NCBI GenBank assembly: GCA_963682025.1
Contig: OY821518.1
Span: 224,290,070 to 224,354,069 of the forward strand
DNA length: 64,000 nucleotides
Origin: Cordilura impudica
Lineage: Eukaryota; Arthropoda; Insecta; Diptera; Scathophagidae
Direction of reading: 5' to 3'
Under the pieces are notes generated by a model. The model saw only the letters and a program-made list of their open reading frames with translations, was not told the origin of the DNA and made no database searches. Positions 11,029-21,357 of this stretch are shown piece by piece (positions within the stretch are counted from its first letter, which is position 1; each line of letters begins with the position of its first letter). The translations under genes were made by a program, and so were the position numbers.

Positions 11029-12405
11029 CTGGGCACAACCGAGGGGTTTGAAATATGCCTCTTTACAAGGAAGACGAAAATAATCGACTTTGATGAACCT
11101 CGCTTCCAGGACAAACCGATTAGAATCACACAGACGGTGAAATACCTTGGGGTGATTCTCGATAAAAAACTTAATTGGAAAAACCACATCGAGAGCAGGG
11201 TCGCGAAGGCTCATCATGTATGGGCCATCTGCAGAAGGGCTATAAGCTCAAAATGGGGTTTAAACCCGAAGATGACATATTGGCTGTACACAAGCGTCGT
11301 TAGACCTATTCTAACCTACGCATCCATAGTCATATGGACATCAATGAACAGGAAATGTTACATTAAACCACTCCAAAAGATACAGCGTCTCTGTTGCATA
11401 GGAATCAGTGGTGCAATAAGGACTACATCTACGAGGGCTTTAGATAATATTCTATCTGTACACCCAATCGAGATTAGAATTAAATATGAGGCAGCTCTGG
11501 CCATGTTACGACTAAGGGTAACAGGGGAATATATCACTGACCACATGACCAGACACCAGACTATTTTAGACCAAATTCCGGGACTCAACACAGTGAATAT
11601 TAGCTGTGATAGAATCGCGGAAGTGTCAAAAGATATACCCTGCAGTATACGGATACCAGACAGGGAAAGTTGGATGAACGGGAATATTCTACAGAATCTT
11701 CCAGGGTCACATTACTATACGGACGCTTCTAGTCTGCATGGTAAGACTGGGATAGGTTTCTACGATGAGAACCGTTCCACAGGGATATACCTCCGTGTTC
11801 CGGACCACAACTCCGTCTTTCAGGCTGAATTGGTGGCGATAAAGGAATGTATTAGGTATATTAACGCACGGGATTCCCCAAGTCCCGGAGACGTGAAAAT
11901 ATTTACGGACAGTCTAGCGGCTATCAGAGCGATATCCGCAGACAAAACTAGATCAAGGACTATCCTCGAGTGTAAGGAGGAGATTTCAAACTTCTCCAGA
12001 AGAGGCAGACTTGAAATCGTTTGGATCCCAGGACACAGTGGTATAATGGGAAATGAGATTGCTGACAAACTGGCCAGGAAGGGCTCTTTCCTGGAAAGAG
12101 TAAATTTGGAAAACCCAATACCTTTCAAGTCTCTCAAATTGGAACTGGCAGACTGGGCGACCAATTCACATGTATCTGAGCTGAGGGCTCACCTATACCG
12201 TATAGGACGGGCGGAATCAGCCGTTTGTAGAGCTTGCGGAGAGGATGACGAAACCCTAGAACACTACCTCTGTTACTGTCCTGCATTTGCGAGAACAAGG
12301 TTCAGATATCTATACAACGACATCTTACCAGGCCTGACGGGTCTAAGGGGGATAAGCTGGAAAATACTCAAGAAATTTGCTGATGAAACCGAATTTCTAA
12401 GTTAG
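11029..12405 (+). CDS. LINE ORF2 C-terminal part: thumb, RNase H and CCHC-like end
   Basis: An uninterrupted frame of 458 codons ending at TAG. It contains the end of a reverse transcriptase (TVKYLGVILDKKLNWKNHI, a thumb-region hallmark, near residues 33-50) and RPILTYAS near 95. An RNase H domain follows, with YYTDASS (near 232), a QAELVAI Glu, FTDSLAAI and the WIPGHSG motif. The C-terminus has an RACGEDDETLEHYLCYC zinc-knuckle-like motif. Endonuclease and palm are absent because of 5' truncation, and there is no start codon of its own. The frame has no lesion, which points to recent insertion. Such LINEs are usually placed in RNase H-bearing clades (I/R1/Loa type), but the clade is not assigned here. 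Confidence 0.9.
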   Translation: MGTTEGFEICLFTRKTKIIDFDEPRFQDKPIRITQTVKYLGVILDKKLNWKNHIESRVAKAHHVWAICRRAISSKWGLNPKMTYWLYTSVVRPILTYASIVIWTSMNRKCYIKPLQKIQRLCCIGISGAIRTTSTRALDNILSVHPIEIRIKYEAALAMLRLRVTGEYITDHMTRHQTILDQIPGLNTVNISCDRIAEVSKDIPCSIRIPDRESWMNGNILQNLPGSHYYTDASSLHGKTGIGFYDENRSTGIYLRVPDHNSVFQAELVAIKECIRYINARDSPSPGDVKIFTDSLAAIRAISADKTRSRTILECKEEISNFSRRGRLEIVWIPGHSGIMGNEIADKLARKGSFLERVNLENPIPFKSLKLELADWATNSHVSELRAHLYRIGRAESAVCRACGEDDETLEHYLCYCPAFARTRFRYLYNDILPGLTGLRGISWKILKKFADETEFLS

Positions 12406-12544
12406 TAAGAGGGGTAGATAACCGGAAAGTAGATATGTAGGGCGCACAACAAGCCGACCTACTGGCTTAGGTGTATATCCAGACATAACGGATATGAACT
12501 ATGTGTATACATAGCTCCTCTTATCAACCTAACCTAACTTAACC
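11029..12544 (+). mobile_element. 5'-truncated LINE with RNase H and a TAACC-type tail
   Basis: Flanked by TATATGAACAG (11018-11028) and TATATGAATAG (12545-12555), a near-perfect 11-bp target-site duplication. It is 5'-truncated and ends with CAACCTAACCTAACTTAACC rather than poly(A). It lies inside the inner TIR element. The LINE at 45377 ends with the same repeat type. Confidence 0.9.
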
Positions 12545-13089
12545 TATATGAATAGCTTCGTATACAATTGACAACTGAATTATGTTTCACAGTAGGACAA
12601 TCAGCTGCTCGAAAGCATTTTGATGATTTTGTAAAAGCACAAAAACACAAATTCTCGCATGCAAAAAGCTTAGTTTTTACTCGCACTCGCAGCTCGCCGT
12701 TATGTTTTTAGGGCTTAACGCAAATACATTGGTAAATTTATTTATATAAAAATTAATGTTTATATTTTTAGTATGTATTTTCTCTTTCAGTCTCAACCAA
12801 AACATTTAATTTTTTTTTTCGTACTCTAAATTAAAATGAAAAGGTACGTAACGAAAACTCCAGGGTATATCTTGTGACCAAAAACCAAACACCGACACAT
12901 TTTTTCTCTTATACGAAATAACAGAAGCGACGAAGCGACCTTTCCTCGTTGGATCGAAAATTACTAAAGAAACAGTTTTTCATTATGAAAATACAACTGA
13001 CTGTTCACAACAAATGATTGTATTGTATATTTTAATACAACACCTGTTGTGAATTGCCCAAATTTAAGTTTTATAATTCCACTTTCAAA

Positions 13090-13363
13090 TCTATATTATT
13101 AGTAGGCAAGGCGATCTTTTGTTACCGATGCTACTGTGTCAGTTTTAATCCTATTTTGGCCACACATGCCTCATTTGAAAGGTATTTCTTTTTAGCTGTC
13201 CACTTACAGACTTTTAAATTTTTTTGGAGTAAACTGCATTTAAAGTTTTAAAGATTTGTGAATTGGCTAAAATTTATAAGCATACCTTTAGGTCTTTATT
13301 TAATGAAAAAATAAAATTTCCTAGAATTTTCTCTCGAATTTCGAGGGCTGGAGTCTGCCAGTG
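13090..13363 (-). repeat. CTAGCAGA-family interspersed repeat, copy 2
   Basis: Reads on the minus strand from CTGGCAGACTCCAGCCCTCG to GCCTTGCCTACTAATAATAT. It shares the GGACAGCTAAAAAGAAATAC core with the copies at 54184-54345 and 58195. Confidence 0.8.
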
Positions 13364-14269
13364 ATAATTAATTCAGAAGTATTTGATATTTTTTGTTATC
13401 ACTGTCAGATTCGCCGAGTGGAATTTTGTCTTGAGAAATTGTTCTAGTGGAATCAGCCTAGAATCGACTTACCGGTCGTTCTGATCGCTCAGTTGTGAAC
13501 CTGCTACTCAACATCGTGTGGATTGAATGGAAAAATGCCTTCTGCTCTGACGTTTGCTATAGCAGCGTGACATGGTAAGTCCAATATGTGGTGATTGTTT
13601 TACACATTAATTAAAAACTTGGGCGATTCTTTAGTTATCTTGAAAAATTCCATTTCTCCAAGATTACTTTGAACTGTACAAAAAAAAGAAAATTATGAGT
13701 TCTGTCAATTGTGTGATTCAGGTTTGGTAACGTGATAAAAGATAAAAAAAATGTTGCATCCCACTATTCCCAATTAGCGTTCGTGATACATTTTGCAGCA
13801 ACTATTATTTGCATATCAAAGAAATCAAACGCAACAGCAGTTAGAAATTTTACTACTTCTTCCAAAATGGCGCAACATTCCATATTCCACATTTTCCCAG
13901 TTTCTTATAATGTTCGATGGATCTAATTTGTCTTTACGTCAGTTTAATCTCATCAAAATATTAAAAAAAAAAAGTTTTTCAATTTTATTGCAGGGGTTTC
14001 TTCCGTGCTAATTTTAAAAAGCTTCCTAATTTTGTTGAAGCTTTTAATTTAGATTATTTATATTTAAACCACTTTTTATTACTTAGGAAGAGTTTTTGAA
14101 GATGTAGGTATGAAAGCTTTTTAAATACGACTTATTGACGACATAAGAGCTTAAATGCTATAAATGTTATGATACGATTTAGTAAGTTAAGTAGATAGTA
14201 CATATTTGAAAGGGCACTATATAACAAGCTCTATTCGAGATTAAGGGCAAATTAAAATTTAATTAAGTT
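13364..14269. other. Downstream flank / probable 3' UTR side of the MYND gene
   Basis: Non-coding. A minus-strand AATAAA at 14080-14075 lies about 190 nt past the extended reading frame and is a possible polyadenylation signal. Small open frames near 13732-14011 look like chance. Confidence 0.4.
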
Positions 14270-14422
14270 TTACATACGAGTACTTTCCAAATTGAAGCTC
14301 TCTGCTGATGCTGCTGTCGTCGACGCCGTTGTTGGAGAAACCAACTGGGGTGATGAATTTCTACTTTTACTGCTAGAATTTGAGCTAGTTTTTCTATGAA
14401 CCCTACGCGACGACGATTTTAA
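14270..14422 (-). CDS. In-frame extension beyond the TGA of the MYND gene (readthrough candidate)
   Basis: Directly after the TGA at 14425-14423 the same frame runs open for 50 codons to a TAA at 14272-14270. The extension is rich in Ser, Thr and basic residues and includes SSNSSSKSRNSSPQLVSP, continuing the S/T-rich style of the last residues before the stop. This suggests translation past TGA, common in insects. Alternatives are a sequencing or assembly error at the TGA, or splicing, since CTC|GTATGT at 14277 resembles a donor. Chance is possible but less likely because the stretch is much less AT-rich than the flanking DNA. Confidence 0.5.
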   Translation of the reverse strand, partial: LKSSSRRVHRKTSSNSSSKSRNSSPQLVSPTTASTTAASAESFNLESTRM

Positions 14423-15852
14423 TCAACTAGAAGTTGTTGTGGTACGAGTCAATAACTCGTCATCGTCCAATTCGGCTAAAGCGGCTGTAGAACCGACATC
14501 TATGCTGGTCACTCGATTGCCACCGTCAGCTATAGAGGGTAGCTTAATTATTTCAGTTTCCGATTGTACGGGCATTATAATGCATACAAAATTTTGGCCA
14601 GTATGAGAATCTCGTGGATGTAAAGTGACAGGATTGAACTTATCGGTTTGTCCTTCGGTGTACGTTTGCAGACGTTGATATATTTCGGGATAGTGTTTAC
14701 GTAAAATGACACCACGTCTGGACAGGATATTGAGTATATTGGATAGAACTATTTCGCGCTGGGAAGTCGAGACACGAAGTTGAGGATTAAAGGTGAGTAT
14801 TAGAACTTCAGTGGTAGGTTCGGGTACGGCCACCACAGTGACGGGTTGAGGCAACGGTTGTTGCTGCTGTTCCAGTTCAAATAGTACATATTTACAAAGT
14901 TTTAATTTGGCACAACGTGAAACCAATTGTCGTTCCCAACGAACCGGAGCTTGACCCATGCCCGGCGCTTCAGACACCACACATACAGCTACGTAGACCA
15001 ACATTTTTGCATCGGGCCGATATTCAGTGCTTAGTTTTAGCAGTTCCGAGTAAAGTTCAAGACCCATTTCAGCTGGCATTAAATCTGGCCATCGAACGTA
15101 CGAAGCTTCGCCCATACATTGAAAGCCATTCTTAATGAAACCCTCTGCGGATTCGGGAGAGCGAAAAAGTATCCTGACCACACCACGTCCCTGCGATAGA
15201 AATCCTTTGCGTGCTAAGAGACTTAAATGACGCAAGGAATCCGTGTCGTCTTTACAGGAGGCTAACACTTGGCGGCATAAATTTGAGACACGGGAGTGCA
15301 GACACGCTTTACGATGTTTCTCCCAATGGGCTCGGCGACATTCACGCGAACAATATAAATAGGTACAATTGTGGCATGACTTGTAAAACTTTTTGGCGTC
15401 GGCGGGCGTTGCAATCCGATCGCACTTGTTATTGCGGCACTTGATCTGCAGGTCACCAGAGGCACTGGCTGTTCGATTATTCGACTCTGAGGAGTCACCG
15501 AGCGATACACGCCGGGGTGGCACGAACGTGGTCGCTCCAACTGCATGGCCATTTGCCGTCGTATTGGTGTTGGTGATGGCGGCGATAGTATCACTGGCAT
15601 ACGTTTTGGCATACTGTTGGGATTTCTGCTCGAACTGTTGTTGCTGTTGTTGATGCAGCTGTTGGTGTTGTTTTTGCTTGGATGGCGCATCTCCTTCACT
15701 GCGTCGTCGCAAACGTTGTTGTTCTTCTTGCGATATAACTAGTAGTTGTTGTAAATTCTCTTTTTCTTGCAATGGTTGTTCCTTTTGTGGCATATGTTGC
15801 TGTTGCTGCTGTTGTTTAGAAGGCGTTGATGACTCACTAACTAAAACGCCTC
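14423..15852 (-). CDS. MYND zinc-finger protein, terminal coding exon
   Basis: The minus-strand exon starts after TTTATAG (acceptor, AG at 15854-15853); the first bases GA complete a Gly codon from the exon at 27593. It ends at TGA 14425-14423. Numbered from the internal Met at 15793, a Gln-rich region covers about residues 4-62. A C-x4-C pair (119, 124) precedes C-x2-C-x4-C-x3-C-x7-H-x3-C (140-164), the MYND pattern. A conserved C-terminal region follows (LARKGFLSQGRG..., residues 190-420) with HPRDSHTGQNFVCIIMP near 396. MYND fingers bind proline-rich peptides. The C-terminal block reminds me of the apical-junction molecule (AJM-1) family, but that is memory, not a search. Codons are far GC-richer than the flanks. 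Confidence 0.93.
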
Positions 15853-17425
15853 CTATAAATGGTTATTTTGAAATAAAAGGTGAAAAAATATTATTTTTAA
15901 AATTTAAAAAAAATTTTTTTTAAACTTATCTACACAACATCAAGCATTCCCTTCTAAAAGTTTTTTTTTAAAATCATGCTTTTCTAACTTGAAAAAAATT
16001 ATATAAAAAAATGTAACGCGTTAAATAAATTCTTTGATAATTTTAGCTAAGTTTCCAACCATTTATCAATGGTTTAGCTAAGACAAGCAATAGTAACAAA
16101 ATGTTTTACAACTTATTTTTATTTTTGTACGTATGTAACTAAATTTTGTTTGTATTTTGCTATATTTTTCTCAGTGTAATTTATAATAGTATTAACGTAA
16201 GATGAACTAATGTTATACAAAATTTTTTAAGTTCTTCGAATGTTAGTAAAATTTTGATTAGTGTTCATTTAGCTTGTCTTAATAATATTTTAATAATTTT
16301 GAGAAAAGTTAAATTAAAAGTTTAGCTAAATTCACAATTCACATTTATTAATTAATGGCTTAGCTAATACAAGCGATAGCAACAAAATGTTTTAACTATT
16401 TTTTTTTTTATATAAAACTAAATTTGGTTTATGTTTTGCTATATTTTTCTCAGTGGACTAACTCAGGATATGACCTCTTATATAAACTAGTTTAATACAA
16501 AATTTTTTAAATTCTTCGAACTTAATTTTTTAATTTTAGTTAAATTTGGATTGTGTTTTAGAGTTAGTTTTTGCTCGTTTATTTAATGGAGTCGTAACAT
16601 TTTTGTTAATAATTGAAAAACAAATTAAATTAAAAATTCAGCCAATTTCTTAACCTTTTTCAATGGTTTAGTTAAGACAAGCAAAAATAACCAACAGTTT
16701 TAACAGATTTTTGTATGAAAACTATATTTAAGTTATTTTCAGTGTCAGTCCTTCCTCAACGAATTATTTTATATTTTGTCCGGTTTGCATTATAATTATA
16801 AGAAAAAAAGACGAGATGATTTTTCGAAGTTTATATTGTTAATTATTTCTGAACTCATTGCATTGCAAAATAATCAGTAAAGAAGTAAGAGGTTTATTGT
16901 CTATACCAACCATATTAGTCGAGGACATTATTAGACATAGATGACTTGGAGTAGAACTGTCGTATATTGGAAACAGGCGGACTATAATAAAAACAATTCG
17001 TTCAATTCATTTACTTAAACTTTTCTTTTTAAATTTATTAATATTTTCCATACCACAAATTTTTGTACAGGTGCGATTAAAAAAAAAAATATTGAATTTT
17101 ATCTTTTTGACTCTTCCAGTTTATTATTATGTGGACATTTTTTCAGGATATGTACAATATTTACTTTTTTCCCCAACAATGTTTGAAAAAATATTCTTAA
17201 AGAATAATTATTTGAATCGCTGAAGAAAATTTTCTAAAAAAAAAAAAATAAAATTTGATAATATTCACAATCGGTTGTGGGATGACTCTAATGCTTATTG
17301 AGGTTATAGAGCTCGTGAAGAATATTAAATTTTAGACATTCTTTATAAAATTTCCACATATTTGTTACACTAGTAAACTATCGACTATTCCATGAGAGAT
17401 AGGGCGAAATCTAAATGTGGTTCTT
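15853..17425 (-). other. Intron of the MYND gene with diverged tandem copies
   Basis: AT-rich intron. Three diverged copies of a roughly 300-bp unit start near 16045, 16335 and 16635. They share words such as ATGGTTTAGCTAAGACAAGC and GCTATATTTTTCTCAGTG. Nothing coding was seen. Confidence 0.6.
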
Positions 17426-19878
17426 TAGTAGTTTAGACACAATTTTTCAACAAGATCGGTCCAGATCTTTCTGAGTTAGAGGGGATCAAAATTAGACATT
17501 TTGGCCAAACAGGTGTTTTTATCAACCATGTAACTTATTACCTATTGTTCTTAGAAAATTTTCTCCCAAAGAGAAAAATTTTTTTTTGCTAAATTAAAGC
17601 ATTTTTTGCCTTTTTTTCCAAAGAGGCCATTTTTTTTTTCATAAGAAAGCTTAGGATATTTCCTTTAAGAGCGTTTTGGTCGCTTAGTGGGATGGGAGTG
17701 GGATACCTATCAAAATAAATGTTTTGTAACTCAAGACAACGGTTTTACAACTTTTCACAAATGCACTATTTTGAATTTTTTCCTATTTGTGTCTAAAACC
17801 TTACAAATAAAACTTAGACTGAGAAACTAGACAAACTAAACTTTCCGAAGGTATATAACTTACCTAACTAAAATAATAATAACATTAAAAATAAAAAGAT
17901 AAATAATTTAATAAAATTTAATCTTAATTACAGTAGATCCATTTATATCATAACTATTTTTATACTTAATTTATTGTAGCTGATGAAGTATTTAAGTTTT
18001 GTAAATTTTTAAATACCCAGTCTTTCATCCAGCTTTTTTGTCGCCTTTATTTACTGCGTTTTTTTGTCAATCCTTTCTTGGCGTTACTAGGTTCAGCTGT
18101 TGATTTCGCTGCTGGTTTATTTGTTGTCTTTGGAAAGAAATCGCATTGAATAGAGGCAGAAAACTTTTTCAACTTGAGTCTTCCATCGACAAGCGGTATA
18201 AAAGCATGGTATTGAGCGGTGCCATCGATTGTTACCGCAGCATCGAATCTGCTCTTCAGTGTTTTCAATGTTTCCTGATGATCCTCTTTGCTACTAAAAA
18301 CTATTTTAGTTTCTTTACAATAACTCTTTGCCCAATGGAATAAAGCAGTCGCATCTAAGATGCGATCTTGATGAGAGCACTGGAGGCTATACTTCGCCGC
18401 ATTTCTTTTAAGGTTTGCTCCAATACCATCACATGCTCCTTTACCATAAGCAGTAGGATGAAAATGCCACTCAGCTGGCATTCCAAAATCTTTTTCATGG
18501 GCCATAAGATTTGCCAAGCTACTTCTGTTTTTAAAATGTTGACGAGCTCCGTCCGAAACGTAGTATACCTTCTTTACTGTAAATTTAGATTTTAGAAATT
18601 TTAGTATTCTCTTCTGGTACTCATAAACTGCAACGGTATCATGTTTTAAATCGTCGGATATGATTGCCATACTTTTGTGTTCCAGTTTTTCATCTTTCAT
18701 GTAGTAAATAACTACTGTGAATATAGTTGCTTGGTCGTTCTTGAAGTGGAATGCTTGTATGGCATCCTGAAGAATATATTTATAGTTTTCTGCGAAATCA
18801 TATGAAATAACGAATTCACCAGACTTCAAATGTATCTTCAAATCCTTGAAGAATGACCATTGCTCTTTGACTAAAAAGTCATGGTTTCTCAAGTTTAGCA
18901 ATCCTGTACACATTTTCTTCCACAAAATCATCCACATTTAAAATGATTGTTATCAATGTGCGTCTGTCAGTCTGAATCCAAGAATCAAATTTGACCTCCT
19001 CTATATATTCTCGATCTAAAAAGTTGATTAAATTTTCTTTAATGAATGTGGTTTTCGGGCAATTGGTACATTCACCTAAGTGGCAAGAAGTTGTTGCATT
19101 AGGACACATAGTCAATTTAAGGCAATCGCGGTAATCGTGTAAATCTTCTGCCGAATCATCTGTTAAATACTTTAAGTTGATTTCCTTCAAAATCAGTTTA
19201 ACATTTTCATGGTAAATGCAAACGCATACTATGTGAGTTCCGCTGCTTCCTGCCAAAACGCAATGTTTTGGCCTCATTTGGGTTAATTTCGTGAAGCCAA
19301 TTCTAACATCCTCGTGTTCAGATTGAAATGTTGCAAATAACTCTTCCAGGTTACAGAGAACCATTCTCTTCTGTTATGTTATGAAGGTATGTTATATACC
19401 TTCGGAAAGGTTATTTGTCTAGTTTCTCAGTATAAGTTTTATTTGTAAGGTTTTACACACAAATAGGAAAAAAAAATGCACTATATTTGTGAAAAATTGA
19501 AAAACCGTTGTCTTCAGTTACAAAACATTTATTTTGATAGATATCCCACTCCCATCCCACTAAGCGACCAAAAAGCTCTTAAAGGAAAAATCCTAAGCTT
19601 TCTTATGAAAAAAAAAATTCCCTTTTTGAAAAAAAGGCAAAAAATGCTTTAATTTAGCAAAAAATAGTCAAAAAAAATTTTTTTTTTTAAGTATTTTTTT
19701 CCGAAATATTGAAGAAATAGCTATCTAAACTATTTGGGAGAAAATTTTCTAAGACCAATAGGTAATAAGTTACATGGATGAGAAAAAACAGCTGTTTGGC
19801 CAAAATGTCAAATTTTGATCCCCTCTAACTCAGAGAGATCTGGACAGATCTTATTGAAAAATTGTGTCTAAACTACTA
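17426..19878 (-). mobile_element. DNA transposon with about 450-bp TIRs
   Basis: The left arm (17426-17885) and the reverse complement of the right arm (19390-19878) match almost throughout. They run from TAGTAGTTTAGACACAATTT through TTAGAGGGGATCAAAAT, TTTGGCCAAACA and GGATGGGAGTGGGATA to CCTTCCGAAGG-type sequence next to the gene. Between them lies a single minus-strand transposase gene. Weak similarity extends slightly past the stated ends, so the exact termini and target duplication are uncertain. Superfamily not assigned. Confidence 0.85.
18047..19376 (-). pseudogene. Transposase of an SDG-motif family, N-terminally truncated, one frameshift
   Basis: Reads QKRMVLCNLEEL at the left edge (19376), then TQMRPKHCVLAGSSGTHIVC near residue 30, a C-x3-H-type cluster CPNATTSCHLGECTNCP near 98, and STDRRTL-like sequence. 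The frame shifts near 18890, where one extra C (GAGAAACCATGAC) separates two long frames. The second frame has VISYDFAENYKYILQDAIQ, VYYVSDGARQHFKNR and EWHFHPTAYGKGACDGIG, ending in a lysine-rich tail. I recognise the block order from unnamed transposon proteins of aphids, Hydra and flies. Those are longer at the N-terminus, so the DNA-binding part is missing here. D-x-E, SD and DG motifs may form an RNase H-like active site (inference). Confidence 0.8.
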
Positions 19879-20459
19879 TCTAATAGGACTAACCTTGGTG
19901 CAATTTTCATCCCGATTGGAAAACATCGGTTTCAAAAGTTGGCGCACTTCACATGAAATCCCCCATATATTAATAATATTTAAGAATGATTTCACTTTAA
20001 AATGGATTGTGAAAGAGAAATACCTAGACAAATTATTAAAATTTTGAATAAAAATCCGAAATAGTCTCTTAAACCAATTGAACTATAATTCAAGTCACAG
20101 ACTTCCTGTTTGTCCGGAATATAAGTAACATCCGACTCTTGATATTTGTCTTGAAGACATCATTTAAGAGCCTGTTGATATACTGAAAATTAAGAAAATT
20201 TTTTATTTTTTTTCAAACGAATTTTCACACACTATTTAATTCGATGTAGCGGGTTTAGAATGGTGATCTGGACGTTTTGATCTATCCATCCATCCATTTT
20301 CCATATCGGTTCACTTAGTAGTCAGAAAAGATTCAGACTTAGGTGGTTCATAAAGGAGTTAAAGAAGCTTAGAATTTAAGAGAGTAGGTTGTTTAAAAAG
20401 TTCAATTAGTTCAATTGTTCAATTAGCTACATGCGTTACTCAATCATTAGACAAATATA
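19879..20459 (-). other. Intron, no gene seen
   Basis: Unassigned; a short open frame near 19862-20047 has no features of a protein. Confidence 0.5.
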
Positions 20460-21029
20460 ACGTTATGAATCCTAAATGTTATTCTGACTATTTTAATAAG
20501 ATGAAGCAGAAATTCAGGATAAATCCTAAAAGTTTTTGCCATGTCTAAGAAATTATATGATAGCAAAATCGTCTAATCCTATCAAAATTGCGAATTTGTC
20601 CACAATTTTTTCCAAAGCACATACTCTGACAATAGTGTTTATTGTTCAGGTTATCCTTATAATATAAAAAACATTAACATTTTTTAACGGAGAGTCAAAT
20701 ATTACAAGGTGTGGAAATTCTCTCATTTTTCAATTCTTAGAAATTGCGCAAATGAGCTATATAATCCGCTCACAAAATTGTTTAATTCTTCTCTCTATTC
20801 TGGATATTTTTCTACTTGTTGGAAGGAGAGTTTTATTATACCTCTTCACAAAAATGATAATAGGCGTTGCATTGTTTAAAAAGATTTGAGCTTCAGACTG
20901 CTAAGCTTATGGTTGGTATCCTTTTATCTTCCTACCAGGTAGGGACCTACCTACATAAAGTTGGATCAACAGTGACGAACCTAGGCTTCCAACCTAGGTT
21001 ATTAAAGTGGGTATCATCTTACCGCGTAT

Positions 21030-21357
21030 AATGAAAGGGCTCACGCAAAGTCCCAAGGTTTTCACTATTATAGTACTCCAGATATATAACATTTATTATT
21101 TTCTTTGTATGGGGGGTACCACGCCCCTTTGTCCAATCCCGCCCATGGCATAGCTACTAACATTAATAGTAGGTGACCTCACACAAATTTGCAAAGCTCT
21201 CCCTATCATAGTACTCAATATATGATGATATTAAAAATTTACTTTGTATGGGAGGTGCCACGCCCACTAGAAATATTTCAAAAAATTATAGCCTATAGCA
21301 CTTCACATATCCGCAGTAAGACTGTGTGAAAATTTCAGGAATTTCCTACAGACACAC
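21030..21357 (+). repeat. Diverged direct repeat with TGTATGGGAGGTGCCACGCC core
   Basis: Two copies of a block of about 130 bp share an ATAGTACTC start and the core CTTTGTATGGGRGGTRCCACGCCC (core positions 21103 and 21243). A related short word occurs near 60030. Non-coding repeat of unknown class. Confidence 0.6.

Larger units (their letters stand above)
10669..12717. mobile_element. Inner TIR element (AAGCCCTAAA ends) disrupted by a LINE
   Basis: The left end AAGCCCTAAACACATAACTG continues GCGAG and TGCGAGTGCGAG. The right end, reverse-complemented, reads AAGCCCTAAAAACATAACGG and then GCGAG, TGCGAGTGCGAG, so about 40 bp match. GCAAATA lies just outside both ends (10661-10667 and 12721-12727), a possible target duplication if the true ends differ by a few bases. 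Without the LINE it is about 520 bp and non-coding. Superfamily unassigned. Confidence 0.8.
10427..13061. mobile_element. Outer TIR element (TTGGGCAATTCACAA ends) hosting a nested element
   Basis: The left end TTGGGCAATTCACAA and the right end TTGTGAATTGCCCAA are exact reverse complements. Weaker similarity continues inward in the ATACAAC-rich stretch. Once the inner element (10669-12717) is removed, the outer one is about 590 bp with no coding capacity, so it is MITE-like. I could not define a target duplication. Confidence 0.75.

Noticed and set aside
12523..12544. Telomeric repeat block
   Set aside because: The AACCT run is only about 20 bp and sits exactly at the 3' end of a LINE before its target duplication.
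15262..15699. Overlapping open frame opposite and shifted within the MYND exon
   Set aside because: It is a shadow of the GC-richer coding exon; the MYND residues are in the main frame.
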